The notes under the pieces: generated by a model
What the model was told of the DNA's origin: nothing
The model's input: the letters and a program-made list of their open reading frames with translations, nothing else
Database searches by the model: none
Position numbers and translations under genes: made by a program
Assembly: GCA_013368315.1 (NCBI GenBank)
Contig: JAACJM010000028.1
Coordinates: 1 to 64,000 of the forward strand
Origin: Tetrapyrgos nigripes
Lineage: Eukaryota > Basidiomycota > Agaricomycetes > Agaricales > Campanellaceae
DNA length: 64,000 nucleotides
Direction of reading: 5' to 3'
Part shown: in pieces, positions 37,074 through 48,494 of the stretch
Position numbering within the stretch: position 1 is the stretch's first letter
How the letters are laid out: each line of letters starts with the position of its first letter

Positions 37074-37186
37074 GGCCTCCTGGCGCAATGCCTGGCGCAA
37101 TGGTAGCGTGTTTGGCTTCGATTACCAAATGAAGAAATCTATTATAGAACACCAAAAGGTTGCAGGTTCAATCCCTGCGGGGGTAA
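37074..37186 (+). tRNA. tRNA-Arg(TCG)-like gene with intron and duplicated A box
   Basis: The B box GGTTCAATCCC sits in a perfect T-stem (GCAGG/CCTGC at 37163-37178). The anticodon stem TTTGG/CCAAA encloses CTTCGA, giving anticodon TCG, with an intron of about 30 nt after position 37. The acceptor stem GGCCTCC/GGGGGTA pairs at 6 of 7 positions including G-T pairs. The A-box sequence TGGCGCAATG occurs twice in tandem (37081 and 37093), an extra 12 nt that a normal D-arm cannot hold. The gene is therefore either a duplicated-promoter variant or a pseudogene. Confidence 0.6.
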
Positions 37187-37761
37187 TACGAGAATTGCTG
37201 AATGAATTTTTACATACCCTTTCTCAGATCCGCTCATGGAAACGATACACAAGAAGCTGTATGTTTCGAGTATCAGCTCACAAGTTTAATAATCTTTAAT
37301 AATCTTCCTCATTTGCCTTTTGCCCACTCTCTCAAGGACAGGGGTACATACATACCCTATAATGGGAGCACGCGGAGGAAAGTATGTTCCGATCATCCGA
37401 TCATCCGCTCTTCGGATTCCGGACTTGGTTCCTGGCGCCAGCGTCATCCTCAGTACACTGCGACCAAACTGCGACCAATTTCATCGCTTTTGATACCCTT
37501 CAGAGTCTGGACACACCCTGCCAATTTCTTCACGACAATACAAGTAGACTCTCTACTAGCCGGAAGGCTAGTACGGCACCGTGGGGTTTTCAAAGGCTTC
37601 ATAACAACCAATCAATTTGATATGGTCTTGTTTTCTTGGCGATTTGCGCAATTTGTGTACCCAGGCCATTTTCAACCCTTTCGTTATATCCCCCATCATT
37701 ACTTCTTTACACTGCTAGCGCCCTTGCTCGTTGCAGACGAGCGCCAATAACTGGCATTGCG
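37187..37761. other. Intergenic, no gene seen
   Basis: Overlapping plus-strand ORFs have no motifs. The region is presumably the promoter of the seven-helix protein gene. Confidence 0.5.
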
Positions 37762-39891
37762 ATGGCACACACTTCACCTGCGACTTTTCTGGTCTGGGCT
37801 ATCGCTACGAGCATGGTGTGTAATTTGTTTTGTTCTCCCATTGTACTCACGGCAGCTAACACCAAATCTCCCTTAGCTTGGGTCCTTTCTTTTGTACCAT
37901 CTTTACCGATTCGATAAATACCAGTGCCTCAAGCAAGTTTACGACTTTTTCTCGTCATTCGCAATCGAATGCTGATCAGTTGGGTAGATGGAGTCATGGG
38001 CCATATTCCGGTGCCTTTAAAAGGATCATGACAGTGGGTTCACTGTGCGATGTATCCAGTATACTGATTCATGCTGACGTTCCATCATTCTAGTATTCGT
38101 ACATTCTCAGTGTACCATGTATATTTGCATATTCTCTTGGGTTTGCTATCATCAAGTATAATGAGGGATGGGTCGCCGCTCCGCTGACTGGAGGTACGCA
38201 CCTCTTGCGACGCCGACCCTCCGTCTCCGACTGATCCCAATCCTCCGTTTAGTCATAATGCCCAAGCCATACACTGCATGGAGTGCGTCTGCTCAGAATG
38301 CCATTTTTCCTTTATCCCTGATCTTCAGTCTGGGATGGGGTTTGGAGATGTGGGTATCCGTTCGTCCTGTGATTTGTGGGTGTCGGAACTGACTGTAGTG
38401 CTACATACAGGATAACGCATCTGGAGGGCAAGTCTTTCGACTTAGGAGACAAACATCCACCTTCTCACATTTACTCTTGAACAGAACTGTGTTTTTGGTA
38501 CTTCCTGGTGAACACCGGCCCTGCGCAGGAAGGCTGGTTTGAGACCAAATACTTCAAAATTTGGGCTGGTGGGTCGATCGTGGCGTTGGTTTATATGCCT
38601 GTGAGCAGTATCCTGACCAGGGCCGATCATTTACGGGTGCGTGTCCTCGTGCTTTTGGAGTCAAGGATGGTCTCATGGACGTCATTTATCAGTCTGAAAG
38701 TATTACATTTCTTGCGGGAAGCCTGGGGAGTGCTATTCTTACCGTGGGTTTCCTCCCAGTCCTGTACGCTGCCGTATTTTTTATTGAATTCTACGGGTCT
38801 TGATTACCGTTCTAGGTGGAGGTTCCCGGTGTTTCTTCAAAGTCTAGTAAGCCGGTCCATGAGACTTGCTGGAGACGGGCTATTTATAGATTTTCTACTT
38901 ACAGAAGCAGGAACAGGTCGACTCTGTAACCATTGCACGACTAACCAAGTTTCATGAACTCAATGTGCGCCAAATAGTTCTTTTTATGTTATTTTGGGTC
39001 TCAAACCGTTATTCTCAGACTATCCGCGTCATTTTCCGATTTCTGTTCTGTCTCCCACTCTTGATTCTTGGCATTGATGGAGTGCGCCCTCATGAACATA
39101 CCATCAATGAAAATAAGTTTTGGACAGGTATGTGGCAATTCTAGTACGACTGCGCTCCGAAATGGGAAATGCCTAAATCAACAACCAGACTTCCTTGCCA
39201 TAATTTCCGCGTTCGGCGTTGTTGTCTCTTCAGGAATTACACTGGTCGTACGTCGCGGTCTCCCTTCTGCTGCTTAACTTGTCCTCACGTCTCGTTTCCA
39301 GATATTCTTCCCTCGAGATATTGAGAACGAGATAACACAACGCGACGCTGCAAAGAAAAAGTGGGCCCCGTCGTTGAACTATCAACAGTCATTCATGTCG
39401 GAAAGCAACTCGCAGAGAAATTTACTACCATCAATGCCCTCGTCACCTCTTTCAAAATCAGGGACCGACAGCCATCCTTTCATCCAATTGGACACTGAAT
39501 TCAACTTAACCCAACCCCAAAGTGCCGTAACACCGCTTTCTCCGTTACACCGACAGCTGGGAACTTGGGATGAGCTGGACGAGGAGCATGAAGGATCTGA
39601 GGCTACACTTGATAATGCCCTTCCTCTAAAACCGAATAGACGGAGAGGAGATGATGTGGAGTTGGATGGAATGGGGGCGTCATTAACCAGGAAACATCTG
39701 TCGCGGCATAACAGGACGTCGGGAGGGGTCAATCCTGCGATATACAATTACACATCTCCAATCAGTACGTACAGCGTTCGTCCTTGCTCAAGCTTGTTCC
39801 AAATTTTTATGAATTTCATTATACAGATCTAGTCTCTCGACCAAACACTACTACGTCAGTCGCAGATTCAAGATTCACATTTGGTCGTTGA
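37762..39891 (+). CDS. Seven-helix membrane protein, uncharacterised
   Basis: Fourteen exons (37762-37815, 37877-37936, 37980-38033, 38094-38193, 38253-38349, 38411-38427, 38485-38636, 38693-38763, 38816-38846, 38905-38964, 39019-39127, 39189-39247, 39302-39764, 39827-39891) join to 463 residues in frame. Seven hydrophobic helices are visible, starting at FLVWAIATSMLGSFLLYHLY and ending at IISAFGVVVSSGITLVIFF, followed by a cytoplasmic-type tail of about 180 residues rich in Ser/Pro/Glu. Distinctive motifs are PYSGAFKRIMTYSYIL, GLEMITHLEELCFW, TFLAGSLGS, RLTKFHELN and LGIDGVRPHEH. The shape resembles a G-protein-coupled receptor, but I see none of the known fungal receptor signatures. Exon 6 is 17 nt and is followed by a GC-AG intron. 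I recall similar hypothetical proteins in mushrooms; no function is known to me. Confidence 0.82.
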
Positions 39892-40239
39892 TACTAAGAC
39901 ACCATACACTACACACTACTATTCCACTCTTTTAAATTTGTTGTTGAATCTGTTGTTGGGGTCTGTATAACTCGAAATATAAAAAATTCATAAACGATGT
40001 ATATTCAGAGGGTGTTTCGCTGGTGCGACTGATGCAAAGATTCATGGATGCGGCCATAGTCAGTAACGGTAGGTAGAGACATCTTCAAAAATTAGGGTCG
40101 GAAATACCTATAGGAAAAAAGAGCAAAAGAAACCCGGTCCGCAGTACTCAGAAGTTTCTGGAACAAACATGGCGCTGGCCTGTGAGCATAATAATATTTA
40201 TTCCTGTCCTGAAAGTATCCTAACATCCAACAATCTGCG
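39892..40239. other. Intergenic, cyclophilin promoter region
   Basis: Contains the 3' end of the seven-helix gene and the upstream region of the cyclophilin gene. No further ORF is supported. Confidence 0.5.
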
Positions 40240-41586
40240 ATGTCCTCAGAACGACCGTACACGTACTTCGACATCTCCATTGGTGGGCAGCCAATCGGGC
40301 GTATAATCTTCACGCTCTACAGCGACCTCGTTCCAAAGACTGCTGAAAACTTTCGTACGTCTGTCTTCAACATTTGACGACTCTACGACTCAAAAACTCA
40401 TCTTCTGGCTTGCAGGGGCACTATGTACCGGAGAAAAAGGCGTAGGCAATTCTGGAAAGCCTCTCCACTACAAAGGATCTGGGTTCCATCGTGTCATTAA
40501 AGGGTGAGCGAAATCAGAGTATGAAAACGTCGTCCTGATGCTCACCTCTGGCTCTTGCTCAGGTTTATGTGCCAAGGAGGCGACTTCACTGCTGGAAATG
40601 GTCTGTATCTACATCCTACGCGTCTTTTCAATAGTACTTACCGGCACTAGGTACTGGCGGTGAATCGATTTACGGTGAAAAGTTTGAAGACGAAGGTTTC
40701 CCCGTCAATCACACCAAACCCTTCCTTCTCTCCATGGCGAATGCAGGTGCAAACACCAACGGCTCTCAATTCTTCATCACTGTGAGCCCGACCGCTCATC
40801 TCGATGGAAAACACGTCGTTTTTGGTGAAGTCGTCAAGGGCAAATCCATAGTTCGTCAGATCGAAAACTTCCCGACTGGAAGTGGGGATGCTCCTACTTC
40901 GCCCGTTATCATTGAAGACTGTGGTGTCCTCTCTCCAGATGATCCTTCTCTGGCTCAGGAATCTGTGAGCGCAGATGGGGATCCATACGAAGACTACCCT
41001 GACGATGAAGATCGTGATCTTTCGAAACCTGAAGCAGTTATTGAAATTGCTCAGGCTATCAGGGAGGTTGGGAACAAGTTGTTCAAGGAAGGGAAGACCC
41101 AGGAGGCTTTGACCAAGTATCAGAGTGCGTAATTCATTTTCCTATTACTACATCGGTTCTGACTTTACTGTTCTCGATGTAGAATCTGTACGCTACCTTG
41201 ACGTACATTTTAATCTCCCGGAAGATACCTCCGCAGAGACGCGTCAAGCGTTCACTGCACTTCTCACTCCCCTCCTCCTCAACTCGGCTTTGGCTGCTGT
41301 ACGTATAACACCGGCGTCCTCGGTCAATGCAGATGTGGCTGTCGACAATGCTACGAGAGCATTGAGGCTAGAATTGAGTGTCGCTGATAAAGCTAAAGCT
41401 TTGTACCGACGTTCTCTTGCTTACTCTATCAAGAAAGAGGACGATGATGCAGAGAAGGACTTGGTAGAAGCCTCGCAGTTGGTACCAGAGGATCAGGCTA
41501 TTTCTGCTGAGCTTGCCAAAGTTAGACAGAGGAAGAAGGAAAAGAGGGACAAAGAGAAGAAGGCGTACAGGAAGATGTTTGGTTGA
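40240..41586 (+). CDS. CPR6: Cyclophilin-40 peptidyl-prolyl isomerase (Cpr6/Cyp40)
   Basis: Five exons: 40240-40354, 40416-40503, 40563-40600, 40651-41124 and 41183-41586; 372 residues in frame. The N-terminal cyclophilin domain has [34 protein letters not shown] (catalytic Arg in FHR), NGSQFFIT and [12 protein letters not shown]. The divergent loop of Cyp40-type enzymes ([19 protein letters not shown]) is present. The C-terminal half is a TPR domain that binds the MEEVD tail of Hsp90, with [20 protein letters not shown] and [12 protein letters not shown], and ends in a Lys-rich helix KKAYRKMFG. It acts as an Hsp90 co-chaperone in the cytosol. Its stop codon starts a duplicated 3' UTR segment. 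Confidence 0.95.
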
Positions 41587-41734
41587 GGGGATCTACTAGT
41601 CGAATCTAGAAGTGTAATCAATAAAAACTTGTTGTAGAAGTAGAAAGTAGAAAGACAAATTCCATTTGAGGGGATCTACTAGTCGAGTCTAGAAGTGTAA
41701 TCAATAAAAATTTATTGTAGAATTAGAAAGACAA
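41583..41734 (+). repeat. Tandem duplication of cyclophilin 3' UTR
   Basis: Copy 1 (41583-41657) and copy 2 (41666-41734) share TTGAGGGGATCTACTAGTCG, the AATCAATAAAAA poly(A)-signal region and the AGAAAGACAA end, with one small length difference and a few substitutions. The first copy includes the stop codon, so the gene now has two polyadenylation signals in series. Confidence 0.9.
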
Positions 41735-41878
41735 CTGTGTTCTGATGTGTTTTCGGCCTGTTTCACCTGTGGATGAAATTCGTAATTGGTATAACATAGA
41801 GCACGGGTTATACACTTAAAACATGTCCGGATGTACATAAATGAATCGAGAGATCATGAGCCAGAATCTTCCAGTCTA

Positions 41879-43688
41879 CTAAGCCATTACAGCATCCCTC
41901 TCCTCGTTCCTAGAAGCCTCTTCAGGCTCTCTTCCATCTGTTGGCGTCTGTAACTGGCTCAACTTGTCCCTCAAGTCGTCCAAAGCCTTCACATCTTTCT
42001 TGTCGTTCTGCTTTTCACTCTCTACCTTCTCCTCCTCAATCAATCCTCTCAACTCTGCCTCCAACTCGGATTCATCCACAATATCTTCTACACCCAAAGC
42101 AACATCTCCGCCAATCCTAACAGCCTCATCAACCTCCTTTGCGTCCGCGTTTGCTTCTGCAAGTGCGTCCATGGTCTTCTCTATCGATTCACGTTGCAGA
42201 GAGGGATGGGAGAGGATGGAACGAAGAGTGGAGGTGGAGGATTCATACGTTTTCAGGATCTGTGGGATTTGATTAATATTTTGTGGTTTGAGAAAGAAGG
42301 AGTTAACAGCCATACCTCGATATCACCAGCAGCACCTTCTACACTTATCAATGTACCTTCGAGATTCTGCAATGCTCCGAGCCGTTTCGTCAAAAGGTCT
42401 TCTAATTGCTTGCGTGAGCGTAGGTAGCTCAAAGCGAGAGATTTGCGTTTGAGACGCAGGGCATCGGTGGCTTTGGAGGTACACCTAATTTTTGGGGTGT
42501 GAGAAGCTGCTTGAGTCAACAATATGATGTCTTTCACGCACTGGTCAATCTTCTTATGTATACCGTCCACTTGAGCGTGTAGGTCTTCAATTGCTGTTTT
42601 CAGCTCAAGGATACCTCGGTCTACGGTTGTGATTTCGCTGACACGCTCCAAAGAGCCCGTAGCATCGACAAATTTGATGATCTGCGCACTGGTTAATTTG
42701 AGACACAGGACGAGACGAACCAGCACTTACTTCTCCATCAGTCACCACAGCTTCCTTATCCCGTTCCAGATATCTCAGCAGCACCTTCATATCTACGTCA
42801 CTCATCAGAGCATAATCGCTTCCCTCATCTGCTGCCTGCGATGGACCAAGGCAATCCGAAAAATCTTTCTTGAAGCCATCAAACGTGTAAAGCCCATCGC
42901 TGGGGCCCACAGCTTTGGATGCTTGCTTCTCAATGATAGCTTCTGCTGTCTGTTCCACGAGTTTTAAGAAGACGTAGTCACCAAACCAGGATATGTCCGC
43001 TCTTGATGAGCGGCTACTTGACGAGAACGTGCTAGATATAGAACTGGCAATACTGTCTTCACCGACCACACCAACTTGTTCGAGTGCCCACCAAAGAGGT
43101 TTGGCGACCATGTATGAGAGAAACAGGCCGGGTATCGCAGAGACGTAGGATAGCTTTGATTTGGAGGAATATATCGAGTTGGGGAGGGATAGAAAAGAGG
43201 AGATAGGGTAAAGGGGAGGAAGATCTGAAGAAGAGGGTGTTACGAGCTCCGTCTTCGCTAGCACGGAACATGAGTTATTTGAGGGCAACACCCACTAGGA
43301 ACAAGAGACTCACGATGACTGCACCCAAGCCAATGGGTTTTCCAACTCCTTGTACACGATAGCTTTCAATCAATTCATTTCCTGCTTGAAGCACAAGCCT
43401 TGATGAGCCTTGTGCGCCATTAGAGACATATTTCTCCAAGCTACGATGCCACCATTCGATATTGGCATTGTAGGAGGCGGGGTTAGACGTTTTTTGCCTG
43501 GAAAAGTCGGAGTATAACGATTGGAGACGTGAACGGGATGCCTGGACATATTTAGGAGTAGAGATAGTCGATGAAGGAGTCTTTCTGTAGGGTGAGGAGA
43601 CTGGGGTCGTTGCAGGTGTCGTCATTGGTTGGTGGGAAGCCGAACGCGGTCTCGTGACCGACGACTCTGCTTGGCAGTCCTTGCTCAT
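41879..43688 (-). CDS. CHM7: ESCRT-III-like protein CHMP7/Chm7
   Basis: Four exons (minus): 43688-43314, 43252-42731, 42681-42316 and 42259-41879; 547 residues (526 if the ATG at 43625 is used; both are in frame). The N-terminal half holds helices with WWHRSLEKYVSNG and a long winged-helix-like region (VLQAGNELIESYRVQGVGKP, PLWWALEQVGVVG, YVFLKLVEQTAEAIIEKQ). The C-terminal half is a Snf7-type coiled coil (LKTAIEDLHAQVDGI, LRLKRKSLALSYLRSRKQLEDLL, LEGTLISVE) ending in an acidic segment with DLRDKLSQL, fitting CHMP7 rather than short ESCRT-III subunits. CHMP7 works at the nuclear envelope in membrane sealing and pore surveillance. It is divergent from CDC20 and convergent with the cyclophilin gene. 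Confidence 0.82.
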
Positions 43689-43886
43689 CAACAGAGAAAA
43701 GTGCACAAAAAACTCATAAAAATCTGTAAAAAATTCTGAACGCTGCAACTGTAGCTTAAATTTTGTTTCCCGAATACGGAGGTCTTTTTGCAGTATTTGC
43801 ACCTGTTGTACTGGCGCTCCTGATAGGCAGCATGTTGCAATAAGTATCTCACGTGTTGTTCGAACCCTTGTCTTCCAGAGTTCCAA
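43689..43886. promoter_or_regulatory. Divergent promoter, CHM7 and CDC20
   Basis: Under 200 bp between the two most likely start codons (261 bp if CHM7 starts at 43625). No TATA box seen. Confidence 0.5.
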
Positions 43887-45762
43887 ATGCAACCAAAGAC
43901 ACCGACCAGACATCGCGCTCGCTCCGACGTTGCCAGGACTCCGTTGACGCCCTCCATAATATCAGGTCTCAACAACGTCTCCATTGGAAGCACTTTTGCA
44001 GGCTCACCCAAAAAGCAAACAGGGAAAACTTCTTCCAAATCCTCATCATCATCGGCTTCCGTCTTTGACACTACAAATCCTTTCATCAGACCACCCTCTC
44101 GCGCTCAATCAAGAAGTCGTGCTGGAAGTCGCCCTGGAAGTCGTCCAGCGTCTCCAGTCAAGTTTGTCTCGAGCAGCACCATCCCCGTTTCCGAGGACCT
44201 CCAGCGTCAAGCAGGCGAAGGTGTTATAAGAAAAGGAGGAATCGAATCTCGTTTAGACGTTGTCACCAGAGACTACGTTCCACCGCCCAAAAGCGAGCCA
44301 AAGAGGTCAAGGTCTACTCCCGCATCGGTGTGCTCTCATCATTCTTCCTCATGTTTCAATCGTGGCTTACGCGTGTTACTTCTTTTCTTCTACTGTACAG
44401 AGTCGAGATCGTTTCATCACTATGCGCGACCCTGAAAGCGAAGTTGCGGCCACGCTCGAGCAGATGAGCTTGAACCCAGTCTCTGCCTCACCAGGCCACA
44501 CCGCTCGGCTTATAGAAGCTACCGGTGTGCCTCTCAACCGCCGCATCCTAAGCTACCACGAACCACCTCCCTCGACATCGGTAGATAACACTCTCACCAA
44601 ACAACTCGAATGCGTCAAACCCCTCTATGCCCGCCCTGGATCCGTCTCCACATCTACAGGCGCAACCACCAATAAAACGCGTAAAATACCAACCCAGCCC
44701 GAGCGAGTTCTGGACGCTCCAGGAATGGTGGACGATTTCTATCTGAACCTGCTCAGTTGGTCTTGTCAGAATGCAGTGGCGGTTGCGTTGGAATCGGCTA
44801 CGTATATATGGAAGGCTGACAGTGGATCTGTGGTGCAGATGGGAGAGGCTCCCGAAGGTTCATACGTTTCCTCTGTTGAGTTCTCCGGGGATGGTTCCTA
44901 TCTTGGTATCGGAATTGGTACTGGTGATGTTGAACTCTGGGATGTGGAACGGGGTACACGAATGCGTGTCATGGGTGGGCATCAATCACAAGTTGCCAGT
45001 TTATCTTGGAATCAGCATATCTTGACTTCGGGATGTGGTGATGGAAGTATTTGGCACCACGATGTGAGAGTCGCGAAACATAAAGTCATGGAGTTATTGG
45101 GGCACTCGGGTGAGGTGTGTGGGCTGACATGGAGGAGTGATGGAGAGTTGCTGGCTAGTGGCGGGAATGATAATGTGGTCAACATTTGGGATGGACGAGT
45201 AGGTGATGTGGGTGAAGGCGCGAGAGGTAATGCCAGGTGGACAAAGAGGAATCATACCGCGGCTGTTAAGGTTTGATGTTTCCCTCTTTTTTTCTCTGGC
45301 TCGACTGACCGTTTCCCGTTTCAGGGTCTTGCGTGGTGCCCTTGGCAGCCTTCTCTTCTTGCCTCAGGTGGCGGTACCAACGACGCTACTATCAACATTT
45401 GGAACTCCACCACTGGTGCTCGTCTCCACACCCTTAAAACACCCTCTCAAATCACCTCTCTCGTCTGGTCGCCCTCTCGTAAAGAGATTCTCTCCACCCA
45501 CGGCTATCCTACTAATTCTATCATGTTGCACACGTATCCTTCTATGGAGCGCGTAGCAGAGATTCGAGACGCGCATGACTCTAGGGTTTTGTTTTCCGCT
45601 ATTGGACCGGCTGGTGACATGGTGGTGACTGGCGCGGGTGATGAAAACCTCAAGTTTTGGAAGATCTGGGATGCGAAGAGTGCGGAGAGTGCGAAAAAGA
45701 AGAAGGATGATGGGGAGAGGAGGACGAATACGACCAACCCGCATACATTGGCTATCCGGTAG
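43887..45762 (+). CDS. CDC20: APC/C activator Cdc20
   Basis: Three exons: 43887-44327, 44401-45270 and 45325-45762; 582 residues in frame. It activates the anaphase-promoting complex and recruits substrates in mitosis. Visible: the C-box-type motif SRDRFI at the start of exon 2, a basic Ser-rich N-terminus (TPTRHRARSD, RAQSRSRAGSRPGSRP), KxILxxP-like QPERVLDAPGMVDDFYLNLL leading into a seven-blade WD40 propeller (LSWSCQNAVAVALESATYIW, LWDVERGTRMRVMGGHQSQV, WHHDVRVAKHKV, ASGGNDNVVNIWDGR, KFWKIWD), and the C-terminal Ile-Arg (IR) tail that docks on the APC/C. The alternative Cdh1/Hct1 usually has other C-box flanks and propeller sequence; the order here fits Cdc20 better. Confidence 0.93.
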
Positions 45763-46368
45763 GGGAATAGCAGGGAATAGCCTGACCGTTAGTATGGTCG
45801 GCCACGAAATATGATGACTATGTTTCAAGAGGATGCATATAGACTTTCTTTCAGAATGTCGTTATCACGCTTTTCTGCATGTTGCAATTGTTACTACCTA
45901 CAACCACTCTCTCGCATACGTACAATACTATACCTGTAGTTTCTCTTTTCCTGTTTTACGTTTTCTGCAATGTAAGTATGTAAGTATTATTCCTCAACAC
46001 GAAACACCAGTTGCGAAGGGAATGAGGAAGGCGGCTTCAAAGCCTTCTTCAGCTGGCTGCTGACATGCGTTGGCAAGTCTTGGCTAGAGAGCCCTCCATT
46101 CGGCAAACTTCAAAGTAACGCAGGATGTATCGAGCAAACGCATGAATTATTATTATGATTAGATACGACTACTAGGCCCTGTCGGAAAAATTCAGCCAAA
46201 AATCAAGCCAGTACCCAAAAAGTCCAAATGTTAACAAGTCCAACAAGCGTTCAAACATTATAAAGTCCAATAGCAAGTCATTAAGAAATAATACTCGTCC
46301 AAAATACCATTAAATCACTCCATGCCATAATCAACATCCTCGTCGACCAGTGCTTAAGGTCGACAAGC
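45763..46368. other. Intergenic, no gene seen
   Basis: Convergent interval holding both 3' UTRs; no coding signal. Confidence 0.55.
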
Positions 46369-47208
46369 TTAAGATTGGGAGTAGTGCAACCAATCGTTCA
46401 AGTTGAGGTAAGGAATAGTGTTGCCAGTCGCAGTCCACTCCTTGAGAGGATCCCACCAATTCTTGATGACCAAGCTTGAGTCGGGGTAAGCATCGGGGGC
46501 AATGTTGATGTCAGAGAAGGAGCCGTAGACAAAGTCGATGAAGTTTTGACTGGTGGATGAACAAACAAAACAAGGAGTGAGAATATGCAGCAGTATACTA
46601 AAGTCACTACTGCTTACCGAGTCATAGGACAGGATCCTTCAGGGTTCCAAGCACAGTCTCCAACAATACCTGCCCAGATCTAGAAAAAGCAAGTTATTGA
46701 GTTAGTAAAAGGTATTTCCAGGTGGGTTGATACTCACATTGTAGTTGAGACTCGGGGAAGTACCATCGGTACTGTCAATAGCCTGGTTCTGGCACTTGGC
46801 AAGATGAAGGAGGTTTTCGGTCCCGTCACAGCTGGAATGAGGTAGAAGATTGAGTATTCGTAACGAAAGAGAGCCAAAGTGGAAGAGTAAAGTACTCACA
46901 AAGCAGCACCAACACAGTGTTTAACGCCCCAGATATCAGCAGAGTGCGTAGTGTTGAGAGTGTTCAAGCAGTCGTCCACCAATTCGAGACAACCTGAATT
47001 CAAGACAGGACGTAAATTCATGTAAGCTCCAGCAAAGACTCGAATAGAGAAAGAGTTGAGACAAACCCTGGTTGAACACTCCGTTGCGAGTTCCACGCGC
47101 GTCGCGAGCTTGGTTACAGTAAAAATTCTCGAGGCCAGGGCCACCTGCAGGAGCAGCAGATGCGAAGGCAGCAAAGGAGACAGCAGTGAGAGCAATGGAA
47201 AATTTCAT
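46369..47208 (-). CDS. Small secreted protein, paralogue A
   Basis: Five exons (minus): 47208-47067, 46993-46900, 46831-46738, 46679-46618 and 46549-46369; 190 residues in frame. Signal peptide MKFSIALTAVSFAAFASA is followed by a mature protein with about seven cysteines (FYCNQARDARG, CLELVDDC, KHCVGAALCDG, AKCQNQ, GDCAWNPEGSCPMTRQNF) and a conserved C-terminus PYLNLNDWLHYSQS. I do not recognise a catalytic domain. A paralogue with the same exon structure and C-terminus lies at 51873-52725. The Cys spacing and secretion suggest an extracellular or wall-associated role; no more can be said. Confidence 0.85.
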
Positions 47209-47288
47209 GACGACGATTGGGAGAAAGTGAAGAACCTCGGGAGCTCGAAGTGAAGTAGGAGCGTCGATGAGGATGAGGGTTACGGTGT

Positions 47289-47306
47289 CAAAGCCAGGTA
47301 TTTATA
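47289..47306 (-). promoter_or_regulatory. TATA-containing promoter block of paralogue A
   Basis: CAAAGCCAGGTATTTATA on the plus strand; on the coding strand it reads TATAAATACCTGGCTTTG, about 80-100 bp before the start codon. The same 18 bases precede paralogue B. Confidence 0.75.
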
Positions 47307-47934
47307 TGTTCAACCTCCCTGGTCCTTCCGTTCTATGTCATAGCGCGGTTGAAGAACCCTGCCAACTACCCTGCAGTATATTTTACATGTCGGTCAGGGC
47401 AGCCCTTTCCCAAGCCTTTACAACCTGTGTGGAAAAGAAAATCGGCAGGCTGTTGGTGACAGCTAAGCGGATGTTGAGCTTGGGTAAAGTTGTGTCATGT
47501 GGGAGCTTGTATACAATGATTATAATCTTTGTTGAGGCGATACCAGGCGAAAAGGTACCAGACAGAGCCAGACCCTTCAGACGGCCGTCCAAGATGAAAA
47601 TGTTCAACCACAAGTAGAGTTGCAAAGCAGGGATTATGCCGACAGTATACCCCTACAACGGTCAGGTTGAAAAAAACCGCAAGGTGAAGAAAATGGTGCA
47701 TCAACCTGCTCTTGCACAGACAATCAGATGCGTCTTCTGCCTCCGGGAAGTAATACGAAGCAGTGACTTGGTTCCGACCGCCTCCTCGCAAAAACGGAAA
47801 ACGGAACCCTTGTATGCCATATGGTAATCCGAAGCGCGTTGCACTGCTACCAAGGACTGTTTCAGCGTTTCGGGATGACAACTCCTTCCAAAATCTCAGG
47901 AATTGGACTGTTCTAGATAGACAGATAGACATCT

Positions 47935-48442
47935 ATGAGTCCGGAAAAGATCCAGTTGGTTCCCAGCATCGAGTCTAGTGAACCGTGGTTTCCGGAAGAG
48001 ATTTTGATGATGCATTTTGACCTACGTACGGCCAGATACGGGCTGTGTTCGAGAGAGGGTTTCTTGCCAGTGTGGAAAGTGGTCATGATGGTAAGCACGC
48101 ACATTGCAAAAGACTGAATCCATACGCGCGTCGGAATTCTCCTTTACACCTACCACCACCCTACTGCGTTTGTTCCCTGCACTGTTAGGAGATTTGCTCA
48201 GCTCCTCCGAAATCACTGCATATGGACTTATACCTGCTCTCGTTCGGGAACAGTTTTTGCTCCGAGTATGGAGTGAAGATGGAGAAACATTACGGCTTGT
48301 ATATGCTTCCTTATCAAACTGGCGGTGCTCACTTGCTCATCCCGGAACACCCCCAGATCACCCCAGCCCGAGCTCAGTCTGTATCCTGGAATCGGAAGCC
48401 CGACTCCGTGAGGCACTGGCCGCGGGTGACCGTGGCACCTAG
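47935..48442 (+). CDS. Possible short gene or gene fragment, unknown
   Basis: ORF 47935 onward (MSPEKIQLVPSIESSEPWF...VWKVVMM) ends at a good donor (GTAAGC at 48089). A downstream open frame (DLLSSSEITAYGL, LRVWSEDGETLRLVYA, stop at 48442) has protein-like composition after an acceptor at 48188, but the phases do not match; the other frame through the same bases is also open. No family recognised. The rest of 47309-48494 holds nothing I can support. Confidence 0.2.
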
Positions 48443-48494
48443 ACATCTGTACTCTCCAAATCAGATTGATCACTCTCCTTGAGAGTTTAGAGTC

